DNA of 64,000 nt from the NCBI RefSeq assembly GCF_047496725.1, contig NC_132972.1:6006001-6070000 (forward strand), written 5' to 3'. Positions 1 to 11,900 of the stretch are shown here, in pieces. The position numbers were made by a program, and so were the translations under genes. The notes beneath the pieces are model-generated. The model saw only the letters and a list, made by a program, of their open reading frames with translations. It had not been told where the DNA came from and did not search any database. How positions within the stretch are numbered: position 1 is the stretch's first letter; every line of letters begins with the position of its first letter. This stretch comes from Anoplolepis gracilipes (Eukaryota; Arthropoda; Insecta; Hymenoptera; Formicidae).

Positions 1-42
1 ATAACCGGCTCTATGCAACCGTGTCGTGATCTTACCGCGTGA

Positions 43-252
43 TCATCGCGGGTTTTCGTTACGTCCTCGGAGGACAAAATCCTCGTCGACGTTCATCATA
101 TCCGCGACCCTCTGGAAAGGCTCCGTCATCAGGGTGTTCGCCGAAAGGCGCTGAAGCTCCCTCGGAGGAGGAGGAAGGGGAGAAGAAGGAGGTGGTGGAG
201 GTGGCTCGACATCGTCAAGAGGGCTCGAGAGGGCGACCAACAGAGGATACGG
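43..252 (-). CDS. Probable 3'-terminal coding exon of an unrecognised protein
   Basis: Read on the minus strand, this is an open frame of 69 codons plus a TGA stop at 45-43. It begins directly after an AG acceptor (254-253) preceded by a T/C/G-rich tract and a CTCAC branch-point-like motif about 30 nt upstream. The encoded segment starts PYPLLVALSSPLDDVE, runs into a proline stretch (PPPPPPSSPLPPPP), and then a non-repetitive tail with TEPFQRVADMM and ending FVLRGRNENPR. The codon just before the exon would be TAG in frame, so the frame cannot extend without splicing. I do not recognise the protein; proline-rich linkers occur in many signalling and cytoskeletal proteins, and nothing here is diagnostic. 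The opposite strand is also open (39-326), but its product is a compositional mirror (poly-Glu/Arg). Upstream exons should lie at higher coordinates. The exon call rests on frame, stop and acceptor only. Confidence 0.5.
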   Translation of the reverse strand, partial: PYPLLVALSSPLDDVEPPPPPPSSPLPPPPRELQRLSANTLMTEPFQRVADMMNVDEDFVLRGRNENPR

Positions 253-773
253 CTAACCAGGCATGGCAGACCACAGCAAAATGTGAGCATGTCTTTATCT
301 TCACTCTTTTTTGCGTTTTTTGCTAAGCTTTGCGAGAGGCAAAACGTTGCTCCGAAAAAAATATGCTAATATATGCGATTTGAATTGAATCGAAAACTTA
401 TGCTCGCGGTATCGACTTAGATCTCCTCTTGATTGATGCTAATGGTCGATGACAGCACCCACGCATGTATTAACGTCGGTTTCGACGCATTAACCATAGT
501 TTAAATTAACCTGTAGGTCAGCTTGAAATATTAGAAATAGTCTCCTGATATTTCCTTTTATATTAAAATTTTCATGTAACCGATTATAACCTTCGTATTA
601 TATTATATTTTTCTTTTTTTTAATCGAACGTGCTATTGACACTATGAAATAAAAAATCTATTTTTTAAATTAATTTTCTTTGCTAAAGTAAATTTTTTTA
701 TAAGCGTTATTAGTACGCTGAATATTTTTTTAACAAAAAAAATTTCTTGTAATCGACATATGTATGGGAATTT

Positions 774-918
774 GAAACACCAATGTCGTTTAATGAGAAA
801 ATATAAGACTATCTTAAAAATTAATTGAGATTCTTCTCTTATCTTTATTTAATTTTAGCTAAAGAAAAGACGAGAATTCTCTTAAATATTGATTAAACTT
901 AACCGACATTGGTGAAAT
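774..918. repeat. Imperfect inverted repeat (foldback), about 145 bp
   Basis: The ends are complementary: CACCAATGTCGTTTAA near 779-794 pairs with TTAACCGACATTGGTG near 899-914, with one mismatch. Inside, weaker complementarity continues between the TTGAGATTCTTCTCTTATC stretch and the AAGACGAGAATTCTCTTAA stretch. The size and architecture resemble a small decayed MITE, but I could not define a target-site duplication. Confidence 0.4.
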
Positions 919-3900
919 AGATCGTAAAATGAGCTTCCAAATTCATAATGTTCCTTTGGGACGTACGTTATTATCCTTGACAACGAAGAAATGTCAGGGC
1001 GATGTGGGAATAATATATTAAAGTTAAGTTTGCCATTTTTACAAGAGACTTAGTTTTTTTACCATTATTTTTAATGCTTTTAATTTAATTTATCCATGAT
1101 CACAGGGAAACGGATATATATATTCCGAATCGTTTGGATCTTTTATATGATACGTACTGATGTTATCAAATTAATTTCGAGGAGTGAAATATTTTCTATC
1201 ATGTCGAAACTTGACACTTTGCTTCGATAGCAAAATTAATCCGTCATCCGATTAAAGAATTGATTGACTATGTAATTATATGATTTCACAGATGTGTAAA
1301 TGTTCCATAGATGTGAAATTTCATTGAAATTTTATTTGACATTTTACTATATCTCAAATAATAACGCAATTCGAGAAAAAAATTGTTTGAACGAAACAAC
1401 TTATTAATCGATAATTCTACAGAGTAATTCTACAGAGATATAAATAACGACATATATAAAATATGCAGTTAATGGCATATGGAATTAATAAAAGTATAAA
1501 ATATGCAGCTAACAGTCTACAGCGTTAACAACATCCGTATATCGTCATTTTTATGTTCGGAACACGCGTATATTAATCAATATTATGATTGTATTAACTA
1601 GTGATAATTTATTTTTAACCACTACATGTGTATGATATAACGCAACACTCTGTTTACAGAATTATTTCTAGCTAATAAGTTTTCTACTTAATAAAAATTA
1701 ATAACAATTATTAAATGAGAGGTTCTATCGCGATACTTTATATTTTATCTGCAATGTCAAATATTATAATGAAAATGCATAAGTCAATCAAGCATCAGTA
1801 AAAATGAAAGTAATGTCAAGTAATATTAATAACATTCTACGAACATTTAGTTGAGTAAATTTTATAGGAATATTTCGAGTTAATTAAATTGTTATTTCGA
1901 ATTTATCGTTTATTAGAGAGACAAAATTAAAAAAAATAAACTTTAATTAATTTTAATTAATGTTATAGAATGGTTTGATATAAAAATATAATATATAAAA
2001 TTACTAATTTTTCGTGCGCAATATCATTATTATAATATAATTCTATTTGTAAATTTCGGCGAGATTAACGCGATCGCGGATTAAAAAGCGTCTCGGATTT
2101 ATACAGGCGCCTGTTGTTGAAAGCTGGTTGGAAGCGTCTTCCTTCCGTGCAAGGATCACGGTTTTCCTACGCCCACGTAATGAGTGCGAAATTATGGGTT
2201 GTACTGGTTCGCAGGATCGGTTGCAAAAAATCTGGGCCCGAGCGTATGATGAAAAAATAAATATCACCACAAGAAAAGTTTAAAAGATATTGTACATATT
2301 AGCAGAAAATATAAATATTATTAACGTTCCAATGTCACGATAGTAACACGGATTTTGAATAAACGAAATATCCTGGGGTTTATTTAATTTTTGTCTAATA
2401 GCAAGAGCAAAGATATATCAAATTGAAGAATTCTATACGTATGTGTGTATATGCGTAATGTTTACTTTATTTTTATACTGATTAATATAATGATGATTAA
2501 CAGTAGTATTTCTCTATCTATTAAATTTAAAATAAGTTTAAAATAAATTTAAAATAAATTTAAAATAAACCTTTTACTTATCGAACTTCCCCCAGTTTTA
2601 AAAGTTCTGTGTGAAAAGTTTTCTCAGTCGTATTCTTATTGATAATAGTAAGTTATAAGTTGTGACAGTGGAAAAATTTATAATGGGGTATAATGCAGAT
2701 GTGTAGAAGGCATACACCTATCTTTTGCTACGGCCATGGCGGCATGCGCGCGTTTTACTGGTTTATACGCGTGCACTTTTCTGTACCTCGTGTATATACG
2801 CGATATACACGAACATAGTATCTGAAACGACGTTTTGTTATGAATGTCGTTCTCTAAGTAGTTTCAGCACTTTGCATTTTGCATATTGCATCTTCGGTGA
2901 TATACGGTACCATGTTTATTGACATATGATTTTCTGCAACGTGTAATGTGAAATAAAAAACCGGCTTTTAGCTTCTCGAGAAAGGGAGAGAAAAAGATTT
3001 CAATGTATTGTATTTGAATAAATTTTTAATCCATTGACAAGCTCGATTATCTGATTACCAAGTTATTAGATTATGCGATATGCTTTGTACTTGACAACCG
3101 ATAAAAATTTTCGTAGAATCCCTGTTTGTCACGTAGATAGACTACACTAGTTATTGATTTAGTAAACCAAGTTTTTACTCGTGCGAATTTGAACAGAATC
3201 GAAATGATCGCAAATATTACGATATATATCGAATCGCACATTACGTATTACCTTCTACAAGTATAAACTTTATATAGCGATCGATGTTTGGGCTAGATTT
3301 CTCGGCAGATGTATACGATATCGAGACATGTAATATACCGGGTGTCTCAGGATGAAATATTGTCAAGGAATGTTTCATGTTCGATTCCTGTATGTCGGAC
3401 AAACTTTAGAAATTTGTCATCGCGAATATACATATTTGTAATTGCATCGAAAATAACAATATAAATTATTTTATATATGATTCTCCGCATATTTTGCAGT
3501 TATATAATAATAATTTTAATATTTTTAATACATGATTTAGTCTATTTTATATCAAAAATATATATATTTGTTTCGCAAATTTTATGTGTTAGTCATATCG
3601 ATTTTGTTCATATATAGACATAATTAACATCTTTTTTCAGACTTAATAATTAGCGAGACTCAAACATATAACTCTGGCCTATATGATCAATAAGTCGTAA
3701 TTATATTAAATAATTAAATATTAAGAGACTTTTTGTACTTAAAAATTTGTTTGCATATATTTGTTTACACAGATGACGCTTTATCAAAAAAGTTTTAAGT
3801 GAAAAATAAATTGTTTTCTCGCAAAATTCAGCATATGTGTACCAGAGAAAATATGTCAAAATTATCGATAAATTTTACTTTCTTGTTCACGCCACTTATC

Positions 3901-5234
3901 TTATATAGCTACTGTACGTTAATTACGGGCGCCGTTCTAATTCTGCTATCGCTTATCAGTAAATTTTCGAGTATATGTGTGCTATAATACGTCCTCTGAT
4001 TACAAATACCGATAAGTTCTAATTTGGGAAGCTATCAAAAATATCGGAACGATTAATTCGAGAAGAGAAGAAAATCATGTAGTAATGTAGAAAAAAATTA
4101 AACCAGATCGATGAGAAATGAAAAATAAGTTAAATAAAATTTATAACTTTGTATCCTTTTATGTCGTATTTTGCGTTCTATTTTCTATAGAAACAAATAT
4201 TTATTATCGATGAAAGTTTACGCGAAAGAAAGTTTACATTAATTTTTCAATTTTTCAAGAAGGAAGATTCTTCTTTTTGTTTGGACTTGTATTGAACTTC
4301 TTATCTAAATTATTGCATCGTTCATATCCCGTGTAACGATGGCGTGAAGAAAGAATTCATAGGCACGAACTTAATGGATATTTAAATGTATATTTAACAC
4401 GCGATTTCGTGCGCTCAACCAGCGAAGTTGCATATTAATGATTTTGTCACTTAGCTTTGCTCATTGAAATAATTATTTTTAATGTATACTAGTTACGTGT
4501 ATCACATTGCCCGAACATTATTCGAATTATGCAGTTTTTAATTAAAAGCAGCGTTAAAATTTATTTGCGTGTTTGATGAAAACAGAGGAAGATGAGACAA
4601 GAAAGCTCCTTTGTAAATTACGTGATAAAGTTATGATTCTATTTGATAATTTCCTTTGAAAGAATTTTCAGACGGTACAGCGACAGAAAGAGATCATTAA
4701 GGATTTGTGTTGAATTAATTCAGAAATCGGCATAAAATAAATCGAAAGAAAAAAAATATCTGAATTTATAAATACATAAATAATAAATACATTTATATTA
4801 ATTTTTTTTTGCTGTTTACTTTTTTAGATCTCATTGAATAAGTAGCAAAAAAAAATTAGTTCATACACTTTCTTTTTAGCGAAATTAATTAAATTAATTG
4901 TTGCCTGCGTGCACTGCTGACACACAATTGCAAAAAAAAAAAAAAAAAAATAATTAATGTTATTATTATATATTATAATTGAAATATGTAATTTCGATCG
5001 CACATATACGTAAAAATGATTTCTACGTTACATTCGCAACGATAAAATTGCGACAGTAGCGTAAGATCTAATTTCCCGTATCTATGGCGTTGAAAATTGA
5101 ATTCACCGAGATTATATTGTTTTTTATTACACGCTATGAAATTGCCTAAATCGATTCTTTCGATTTATCGACATCGCGATGGATAAATACTTTTCCATCG
5201 CGCCCACAAGCGACGTGTTGTGGATCGACATGTA

Positions 5235-5325
5235 GAATAAATTACGTGTAACAAAGAGAAAAAAAAGTATCGGCGAAAGCTTTGAAATAAAAATAATGAC
5301 GTAATCTAGTTTTTTTTTTAAGCGT
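5235..5325. repeat. Diverged direct repeat, copy 1 (partner at 5760-5850)
   Basis: This stretch shares an ordered series of motifs with 5760-5850: ATTACGTGTAA, then AGAGAAAAAAAA, then AAAGCTTTGA, then ATAAAAATAA, then AATCTAGTTT. Spacing is almost constant and the two copies are about 525 bp apart in the same orientation. Sequence between them is not repeated. It may be the remnant of a duplicated or LTR-like terminal segment, or simply a local duplication; nothing indicates a coding element. Confidence 0.55.
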
Positions 5326-5759
5326 AAGCGATTTTTCGTTACGCGGTCATTCTGCTTGATTTATGCAACGACGAAGCCGTGTGTGCATCGCGTACAGTGC
5401 ACCAATGTGTGTAACAGTTATTAATGCCAGGTTACTGGAGCCAACCTAACGCGAGCGCAGCCGCAACGATCAAGCGGCCAACCTATCCCGACTTTCGAGC
5501 GATACTGGGGTTTGTCATCGCGATATATGTACCATGTGATAAAGTGATCTAGGTTACGTTACCTTCTACCACTCGTTCTCCAGAGTAACAATCTCGTATC
5601 AAAGGCTCGCCACGGCGAGAACTTCCGATCTGGGAAATTTGACGTCCTCGATAAATCGATATTGGTAAATAACGTGCGTCATTGAAATATACCGCTTCTT
5701 TCAATATATATATATATATATGTGTGTGTATATAAATCTAATACTGTTACGTTATTATT

Positions 5760-5850
5760 AATAGAATTACGTACGTTACGTGTAATGAAGAGAAAAAAAA
5801 TGTCGACTAAAGCTTTGATATAAAAATAACGCAATCTAGTTTGTTTTAAA
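5760..5850. repeat. Diverged direct repeat, copy 2 (partner at 5235-5325)
   Basis: Second copy of the roughly 80-90 bp repeat, with the same order of motifs (TTACGTGTAATGAAGAG, AAAGCTTTGATATAAAAA, CAATCTAGTTTG). A short (TA)n(TG)n tract lies about 40 bp upstream at 5705-5731. Confidence 0.55.
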
Positions 5851-7436
5851 TTTTTCACACTTAATCTCATTATTTTCGACTGTAACATTTTTTAATAGTT
5901 ATTATCGAAACATAATGATAAGTTTGTGCTAAAAAACGAGTCCGGATAAAAAAAAGAGGCCGAGAGATAAGACACGGCGTGTTTTGTTTGCGACATTCAT
6001 TAAGCTCAGGCATTCACGATGAAAACGATGGTGGATTTCAGTTCATTTGCTTAGGTACACGCGTGGCTGATTATGTGCAGCCGCAAAGAGCCGCACGTGT
6101 CGTGTATAGGGTGTGTATGTGTTTTCACAGTCCAATAAGCTATCATCATATCCGCTTTTCTATAAACCGGTTCTTCTCGTTGTATGATTTTTATCAGTCA
6201 CGATTTCGCTTGCGATGATTAACTTTCCCTAATTAACTATTTGCAGATAGTTTGATCAACGTTATTATGACATATTCAGAATTAAACTGACACTCAAATT
6301 TATAAATTGTAAAATCTAATTTAAACTAAACAAAACTATCAAACATGTTTCAAATTATAAATAATTTTCTACAATTTCTACAAAACAACTTTGTACAATT
6401 CGGATTATAAACAATGAGATCATGCAAAAGGAAGTAAATATAAATAGATAAATTATAATTAATTTAATGAAATCTTAATAAAAGATCAGTACCGTTGATA
6501 AACTTTTCTACTACTTCAGCAGGTATTATGTAAGCGTTATATTATTTTTCAATAATTACAATTTTTAGCATTTTTTCTCACTTTTGAAATAGATTGAATA
6601 GATCAATGGGAAATTTTTTAAAACTTGTATTACTCTGACATTATAAGAAATCATATGCAAATGTATAATTAAATATTAATATATTGCTAACTTATTGATG
6701 TAATCCCAAACTTACTCAGTTTAACGTAAAAAAATTTAAATGCTACAGCTTCAACGCTAAAAGAGTAAACTATATGTTACAGTAATAAATGATAAATTTT
6801 ATTAAAAAAACAAATAAATTAATAAAATTTTGATTTGTTCACTTTATGATTTTTACGGCCGTGATCCAATGTCTCCCGGGATTTCTTTTCTTCTTGTCTT
6901 TAGTATTCCTTTATGACACACTCACACGCGAAAACATTGTTAATTGCGATTGCGCGCGTACTAATCAGAATACAGTTGCCTAACAATTACATAGCATTTT
7001 TTCTTAATTGCACATGATGTGTATTTTATTTCATGTTGCGACGAAAGAATGCGAAAATAATAATTACATGAAACTACGATTTGTCTGGAAGTGGAAAATG
7101 CTATCTCTATTGCTAACGAATAGTACATTGCACGCGTTTTATGATGAATTTTAGTCTATTTCCCATTATAATACAAATAAATAAATGTATACAAATTAAA
7201 ATTAAAGATAGATATTTGCAGAATCAAATACAAAAATATTTTATTACTTTGTTGATTCACTCATTGATTTTTGATCAAATAAATCATCGATGCGTCGAAT
7301 TTATAATACGCAATTAATAAATATTAATATAAAAATACAGGGTCAATAACGATTATACTTATTAATTAAACATGTTTCAATAATGTTCAAATCAATTCAT
7401 TTTATATCTGCAATAGTTTATAAACGAATGAAATCG

Positions 7437-7590
7437 AAAATGACATCGACAATTTTATCCTAATACTGCGCGATATTACAGTTAACTACAAGTAAATGAT
7501 TAGTTGAGATGCAATAATTAATTGCGGAAATTAATTATTCATGCGAGTTGATAATTGCTAATTATAATAATCGTAGCAAATGATTGTTTT
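7437..7590. repeat. Diverged direct repeat pair with 7801-7926
   Basis: AAAATGACATCGACAATTTT followed by ATCCTAATACTGCGCG recurs at 7801 onward as AAAATGACATTGGCAATTTT followed by ATCCTGATATTATGCG. The copies then share AATTAATTA, a GCGAG[TA]TGATAAT motif and an AATNATTGTTTTCGC/AATAATCGCG end. The second copy stops just upstream of the hairpin element at 7979, so it may be part of the same mobile or duplicated unit. The relationship is clear at the left end and weaker to the right. Confidence 0.45.
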
Positions 7591-7601
7591 CGCTATCTTC
7601 T

Positions 7602-7624
7602 ACACACACACACACACACACACA
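7602..7624. repeat. (CA)n microsatellite
   Basis: Uninterrupted CA dinucleotides, about 11 units. Confidence 0.9.
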
Positions 7625-7978
7625 GTTACCTGTATAATATATAATTCTTGCGATCATATTTTCAGGAATAAAGCGGTGACACACAAAACGCACAATTCTT
7701 AATAGTATCACAATAGTGCATTATTTTATTAATTAAATGCGTTTAGGTAATATTCGAATTATTTCGGTTTAAATCTCCTATATTATTTTATTAAGGGAGA
7801 AAATGACATTGGCAATTTTATCCTGATATTATGCGAGTTAAGAGCGATTTGAAACTCGATAATCACAAAAATTAATTAAGCACGCGAGATGATAATCGTT
7901 AACTGTAATATTCTTAGAAAATAATCGCGTTTAACATTTTCTTCGAAAGATAATACGACGAAATAATACATATTGAAC

Positions 7979-8160
7979 ACGCGATAGTTCCTGCTCGCTC
8001 GGGTCTCGTCGCGTGAATGACAACAAGATCACCGCATGTAAACAGTAACGTGCTAAACGTCGCTGAATTTTTCCGACGTACTCGTATAGCACGCTGTTTA
8101 CATGTGGTGATCTTGTTGTCATTCGCGCGACGAGACACTAGGTAGTAGGAATTATCGCGT
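7979..8160. repeat. Near-complete 180-bp hairpin (palindromic MITE-like element)
   Basis: The element starts ACGCGATA and ends TATCGCGT. The core arms (about 8003-8045 and 8095-8136) are complementary over about 43 bp with only a couple of mismatches: GTCTCGTCGCG, GAATGACAACAAGATCACC and CATGTAAACAG on the left have their reverse complements on the right. The loop itself can form a further ACGTCG/CGACGT stem, so almost the whole element folds. It is G+C-richer than its surroundings. The outer 8-bp termini look like terminal inverted repeats; a 2-bp AC flank on both sides is too short to count as a firm target-site duplication. Confidence 0.7.
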
Positions 8161-9315
8161 ACTCCATGCTCCATGTATGATTTTATCGTATTACATCTCG
8201 AAGATTTTAATTTGTATTACGTATACGATTACTGAAACGTGTTTAATTAGTAAAATATTGTAAAATACGTACACTATTTTTTAGTAACGTAGTATTGTGT
8301 GAATTTTCAGTGCTGAGCGGATTGTAACATCGTTTAACCGATTTTTACATTCTTTCATCGTAATTAGTAAGCGCGCAATCGAAATTAACAGTGTTTTACG
8401 AGTGAATGTCATAATGGAATAATAGATAAACAAGAAAAGAGAAAAAGATTCGGAAAAGTATTGGAGGATAGTATGACAGGTATAAGATAAACAATATATA
8501 CTTTTTAAAATTATTATTATTACTATTTGAAAAAAATTAAATATATATAATTGCTCATTTATTTTTACGTCTCAATCCTCTAGTATTTGATAGAATAAAT
8601 TTGGAATTAAAACACCAAATATCTAAAAAATAGCATTATGTCATATAAACGCATTTGATTATTAATGGTGTTACAATACTCAAAGATAATTTTACACAGT
8701 TAAACGTACTTTTTGAATATTGTTGATAAAAAAATAAAAATTTCTCCATGGATTGACTAATTATTAATCTGAAATAATATTTGTTAAGAAACTTTATGTG
8801 AAGAAAGTTGGGATAAAGCAATAATTGTACAAATGTTCAAGAAAATAATCAATTAGACTTCGGATTGAATTCTGTTTTCGAACTTTAATTGCAATTTCGG
8901 GATGTGGATCGAAAAAAATCGCTCGAGTTCTCATTAAAGACGGCCTTGTCGTTTCATGACACGCCCCTCTTTTTCTTTTTTTAGTTCACCAAGTTTCACA
9001 TTTTCATTATATCCTCTGGTTGCGCTGATGTCCAAGGTCTTTTATGAAACGTGAGATACGTTTTATATAAAACTTGCGCGAGATATTCAATGATATGATT
9101 ATAATTAGTCGTTCGTTGGCTAATGGTAGACCGATAAACGATCAATAACAGCGCGCAGCTGTTTTTAATCGGAACGTCGATGTATACCGCCTTACTCACT
9201 GATCCAAAGAACACATACGTTATGCATGTTGATTCATTTTTATTAGGTATTTACAGATATAGGTATTCGGCAAGAAATATATATATCTAGGCAGAGATAT
9301 TTATACTGCGAACAA

Positions 9316-9670
9316 CACGGAGAAGAATTCTGCTATCGCAGCAAAACATTTTGCTGCGTATTATGTAAAAACGAGAAAGCTTCGCTATTTGATATTATAG
9401 TAAAATTAAATTTATAGAATACAAAAATTTTATTGAATACATTTATTTGTTCAAATACGGAATATTTGCTATTAAAGCAAAATAATCTACTTTTGGCAGC
9501 TACTTTTGTGTTTCTAGCGAAGTAATTTTTTTACAAATTTTTTGCAATATTATTTTTAGCAAATAAAATTAATATTTTTGACAAGTTTTCCTTTCACTGC
9601 CTATTTAACAATTGACGAAATTTACTATAATAGCATAGAATATTCTGTATCAGCAAACTTTTTCTCCGTG
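9316..9670. mobile_element. MITE-like element with CACGGAGAA terminal inverted repeats
   Basis: The left end reads CACGGAGAAGAATTCTGCT and the right end is the reverse complement of CACGGAGAAAAAGTTTGCT, giving about 19-bp termini with 4 mismatches. Inside there are several short palindromes built on the same word: a perfect CGCAGCAAAA/TTTTGCTGCG hairpin at about 9337-9358, TTTGCTATTAAAGCAAA at about 9467-9483, and TTTTAGCAAATAAAA. Length is about 355 bp with no coding capacity. Flanks show no exact duplication, so this is an old copy or the boundaries are off by a few bases. Superfamily not assigned. Confidence 0.5.
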
Positions 9671-11503
9671 TCAGCATAAGTATAATAATATATAATATGT
9701 ATATAGTAGATTCACGCACACACATTAGCTTTCTATCTATATGTATGACGTACAGTTATTATATATCAATTTATTTATATTCCGATTAATTGCTAATTCA
9801 TCATTCGCCGTTATATTTTTGGATTGTGCGTCAATAGTGCTCACGACGAGAGGTTATGGATAAGTTGACATTGAGAGGTGCATGCACACCGATACAATAA
9901 TGATGCAGAATATCGTCGTAATTTCACTATTAATAGACAGTCGAGCAACTTTGTTACTGGTCGGTTATGCAAACGATACTAGCTAATGTTGCGATGTGAC
10001 TTTTTAATCACAATTCCATAATATAACGACACGTACTATCCTTTGACTGATTAGCTGATGAGTTTTTAACATCGAGTTTCACGAAACATCAAATTCGAGA
10101 TTGATTCTAACAAGTTTTTATATCGATTAGAATAATCGAAATATTAGGATTAACTCTTATCTCACGAACAAAGTCTTGAAAATTTCAATTAGAAACTGGT
10201 ATTGAATTAACTTGAAATTAAATTTTCCTCAATTACATTTTGTTATTTTTTTCTTCTTTGACATCTTTATAATACTAGAATTCTCTGTTAAATTAGAAAT
10301 TACAGAAAAAGAAAGAAATGCAATATTTTATATTAAATTTTTGAAATATATTTTATAATTGCGTTAATTTGATATTTTTTAATTATATAATTGACAATTA
10401 ACATTTTTGTGTGATTTAATATCTATTACAAAATTAATTATAGCTTTTATATTTCTTTATAACGATTATCGGATTTATCGTTGAAAAATATTGCGTGGTA
10501 ATTATCTCTGACCCAACATTGGATATATCAATACCTTGGCTTCGACATGAAAAGAGGGTGACAAGATAGCGAACATAGTCGCACCTTTGGGAGCATCGTG
10601 CGTGATTTATACCGATGGTTAGAAATGTCTGTCACATACGCCGGCCCTCAATGAATCGTGGTGGAGTAACGAAACGTCGATTGGATCGGGACACCCCGGG
10701 TTAGGAGGGAATCGGGGGAAACCGTCGATACCGAACGACCTTGCGGCATCGACCAACCCTCTGCTCTTCTCTTGGCTTTTCGAGTCTATGTACAGTGCTT
10801 CTCCGTTTATTACGCCCTCTTACCTCCTCTGTCTTTCTCGTTTTCCTTAACCCTACTACCCTAATGCACTGTTTGATTTTCTTCAGCCTTCGAGAAAATT
10901 TAGATAATTCATGTACTCGATTTGCGCATTATCAAGAATAATGAATTAATTATTTGTTCGCCGTCAGTCAGATGACTTAACATTATTACTGTTGTTGCAT
11001 CATTCGCGGTATATGTCATTTTTATCGTCGATGTGCATGGGCGTTGTTGATCGTTGAATCAATATGGGAAGTTTTATCGATTATGCAATGCATTTGCTAA
11101 TGTAGGAAACTATAACTTGAATGACATTTATTTTATCATAAAGTCAGCATTGAAAATATTATACGTTTGACATATAGAGTTTTGCAAGACTTTAACATCG
11201 GAAAATCATTTATCTATTATAATGTCAGAGCGTGTTAATTCACTTTTTTTTATTAATGAAAAATATCTCAACTTAAATTTCTTGATTTTGAATTAAATAC
11301 GCTATTTTTATGATATAAATTTCTCTTAAAGAATTCTGCAATCTTTTTCGTCGAAAGCTAATGTGTTTTATAAAGCCGTTGAAATTATATAACGATACAT
11401 CGACAGTGACGGTGAAGAGTTTTTCACGATGAAGTAAAGACTGAGAGCGATCCACGAATATACACGAATGTACTTGTTCAAGAATTAGCGACGATTCCCT
11501 TTT

Positions 11504-11547
11504 TATTCTTTCTTTTTTTTTTCTTTTTTTTTTTTTTTTTTTTTTTC
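11504..11547. repeat. T-rich homopolymer tract
   Basis: Long T runs broken by a few C; lies immediately left of the G+C island at 11,560-11,900. Confidence 0.85.
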
Positions 11548-11559
11548 GATGCAATTTTC

Positions 11560-11900
11560 CAATGCATCGTCGCGACGACAGTGACGAGTAAGACAATGGC
11601 GGGTGGACGAGGAGGAGTCCATTCCGTTGGCAACTCGACAACAGATCCCGTCTATCTGCGTCGTTGAAGGACGGGTGGACGAGACACACGAGCAGCGAAG
11701 GGAGGTGGAGTCTCCACCCGATGGGGTGGCTACGGTCCTGGGGTCGCTGAGGGTGGGTTAGGCCGTGACGCGTTCGGTCCGAGGGGTGGGAAAGGTTACC
11801 CCGCTAGTAGAGCGGGAGGGTGCCCCGAAGCGCGGAGGGTGCGCGCTTCCGTTTGAACATCGGTGAAACGTCAGTTACCTCGCGACGATCCTTCCGCGAG
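11560..11900. promoter_or_regulatory. G+C/CpG-rich island, candidate promoter or 5' exon
   Basis: In an otherwise AT-rich neighbourhood this block is clearly G+C-rich, with the peak at about 11,690-11,860 (GGAGGTGGAGTCTCCACC, GGGTGGGTTAGG, GGAGGGTGCCCCG). In insect genomes of this type such islands often mark transcription starts. I find no convincing TATA/initiator pair and no long coding frame. On the minus strand, a frame just to its right (12,068 down to about 11,881) ends at a GAG|GTAACT donor-like site, so a minus-strand exon adjoining the island is possible. Strand and function are not determined. Confidence 0.35.

Larger units (their letters stand above)
253..11500. other. AT-rich non-coding DNA (intron or intergenic)
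   Basis: No frame here looks like protein-coding sequence; the ORFs present are short and biased to F, I, Y, K and N, as expected of AT-rich noise. If the minus-strand exon at 43-252 is real, at least the left part is intron of that gene. The block contains an imperfect foldback (774-918), a diverged direct repeat pair (5235-5325 and 5760-5850), a second pair (7437-7590 and 7801-7926), a long hairpin (7979-8160) and a MITE-like element (9316-9670). A small G+C-richer patch at 2055-2240 and another at 10,550-10,850 stand out but show no convincing exon. Confidence 0.6.

Noticed and set aside
39..326. Plus-strand ORF over the first exon
   Set aside because: Its poly-Glu/Arg content mirrors the proline run of the minus-strand frame, and it continues into AT-rich sequence without a donor.
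10700..10720. TTAGG telomere-type repeat
   Set aside because: Only a single TTAGG in GGGTTAGGAGGG; no tandem array anywhere in the window.
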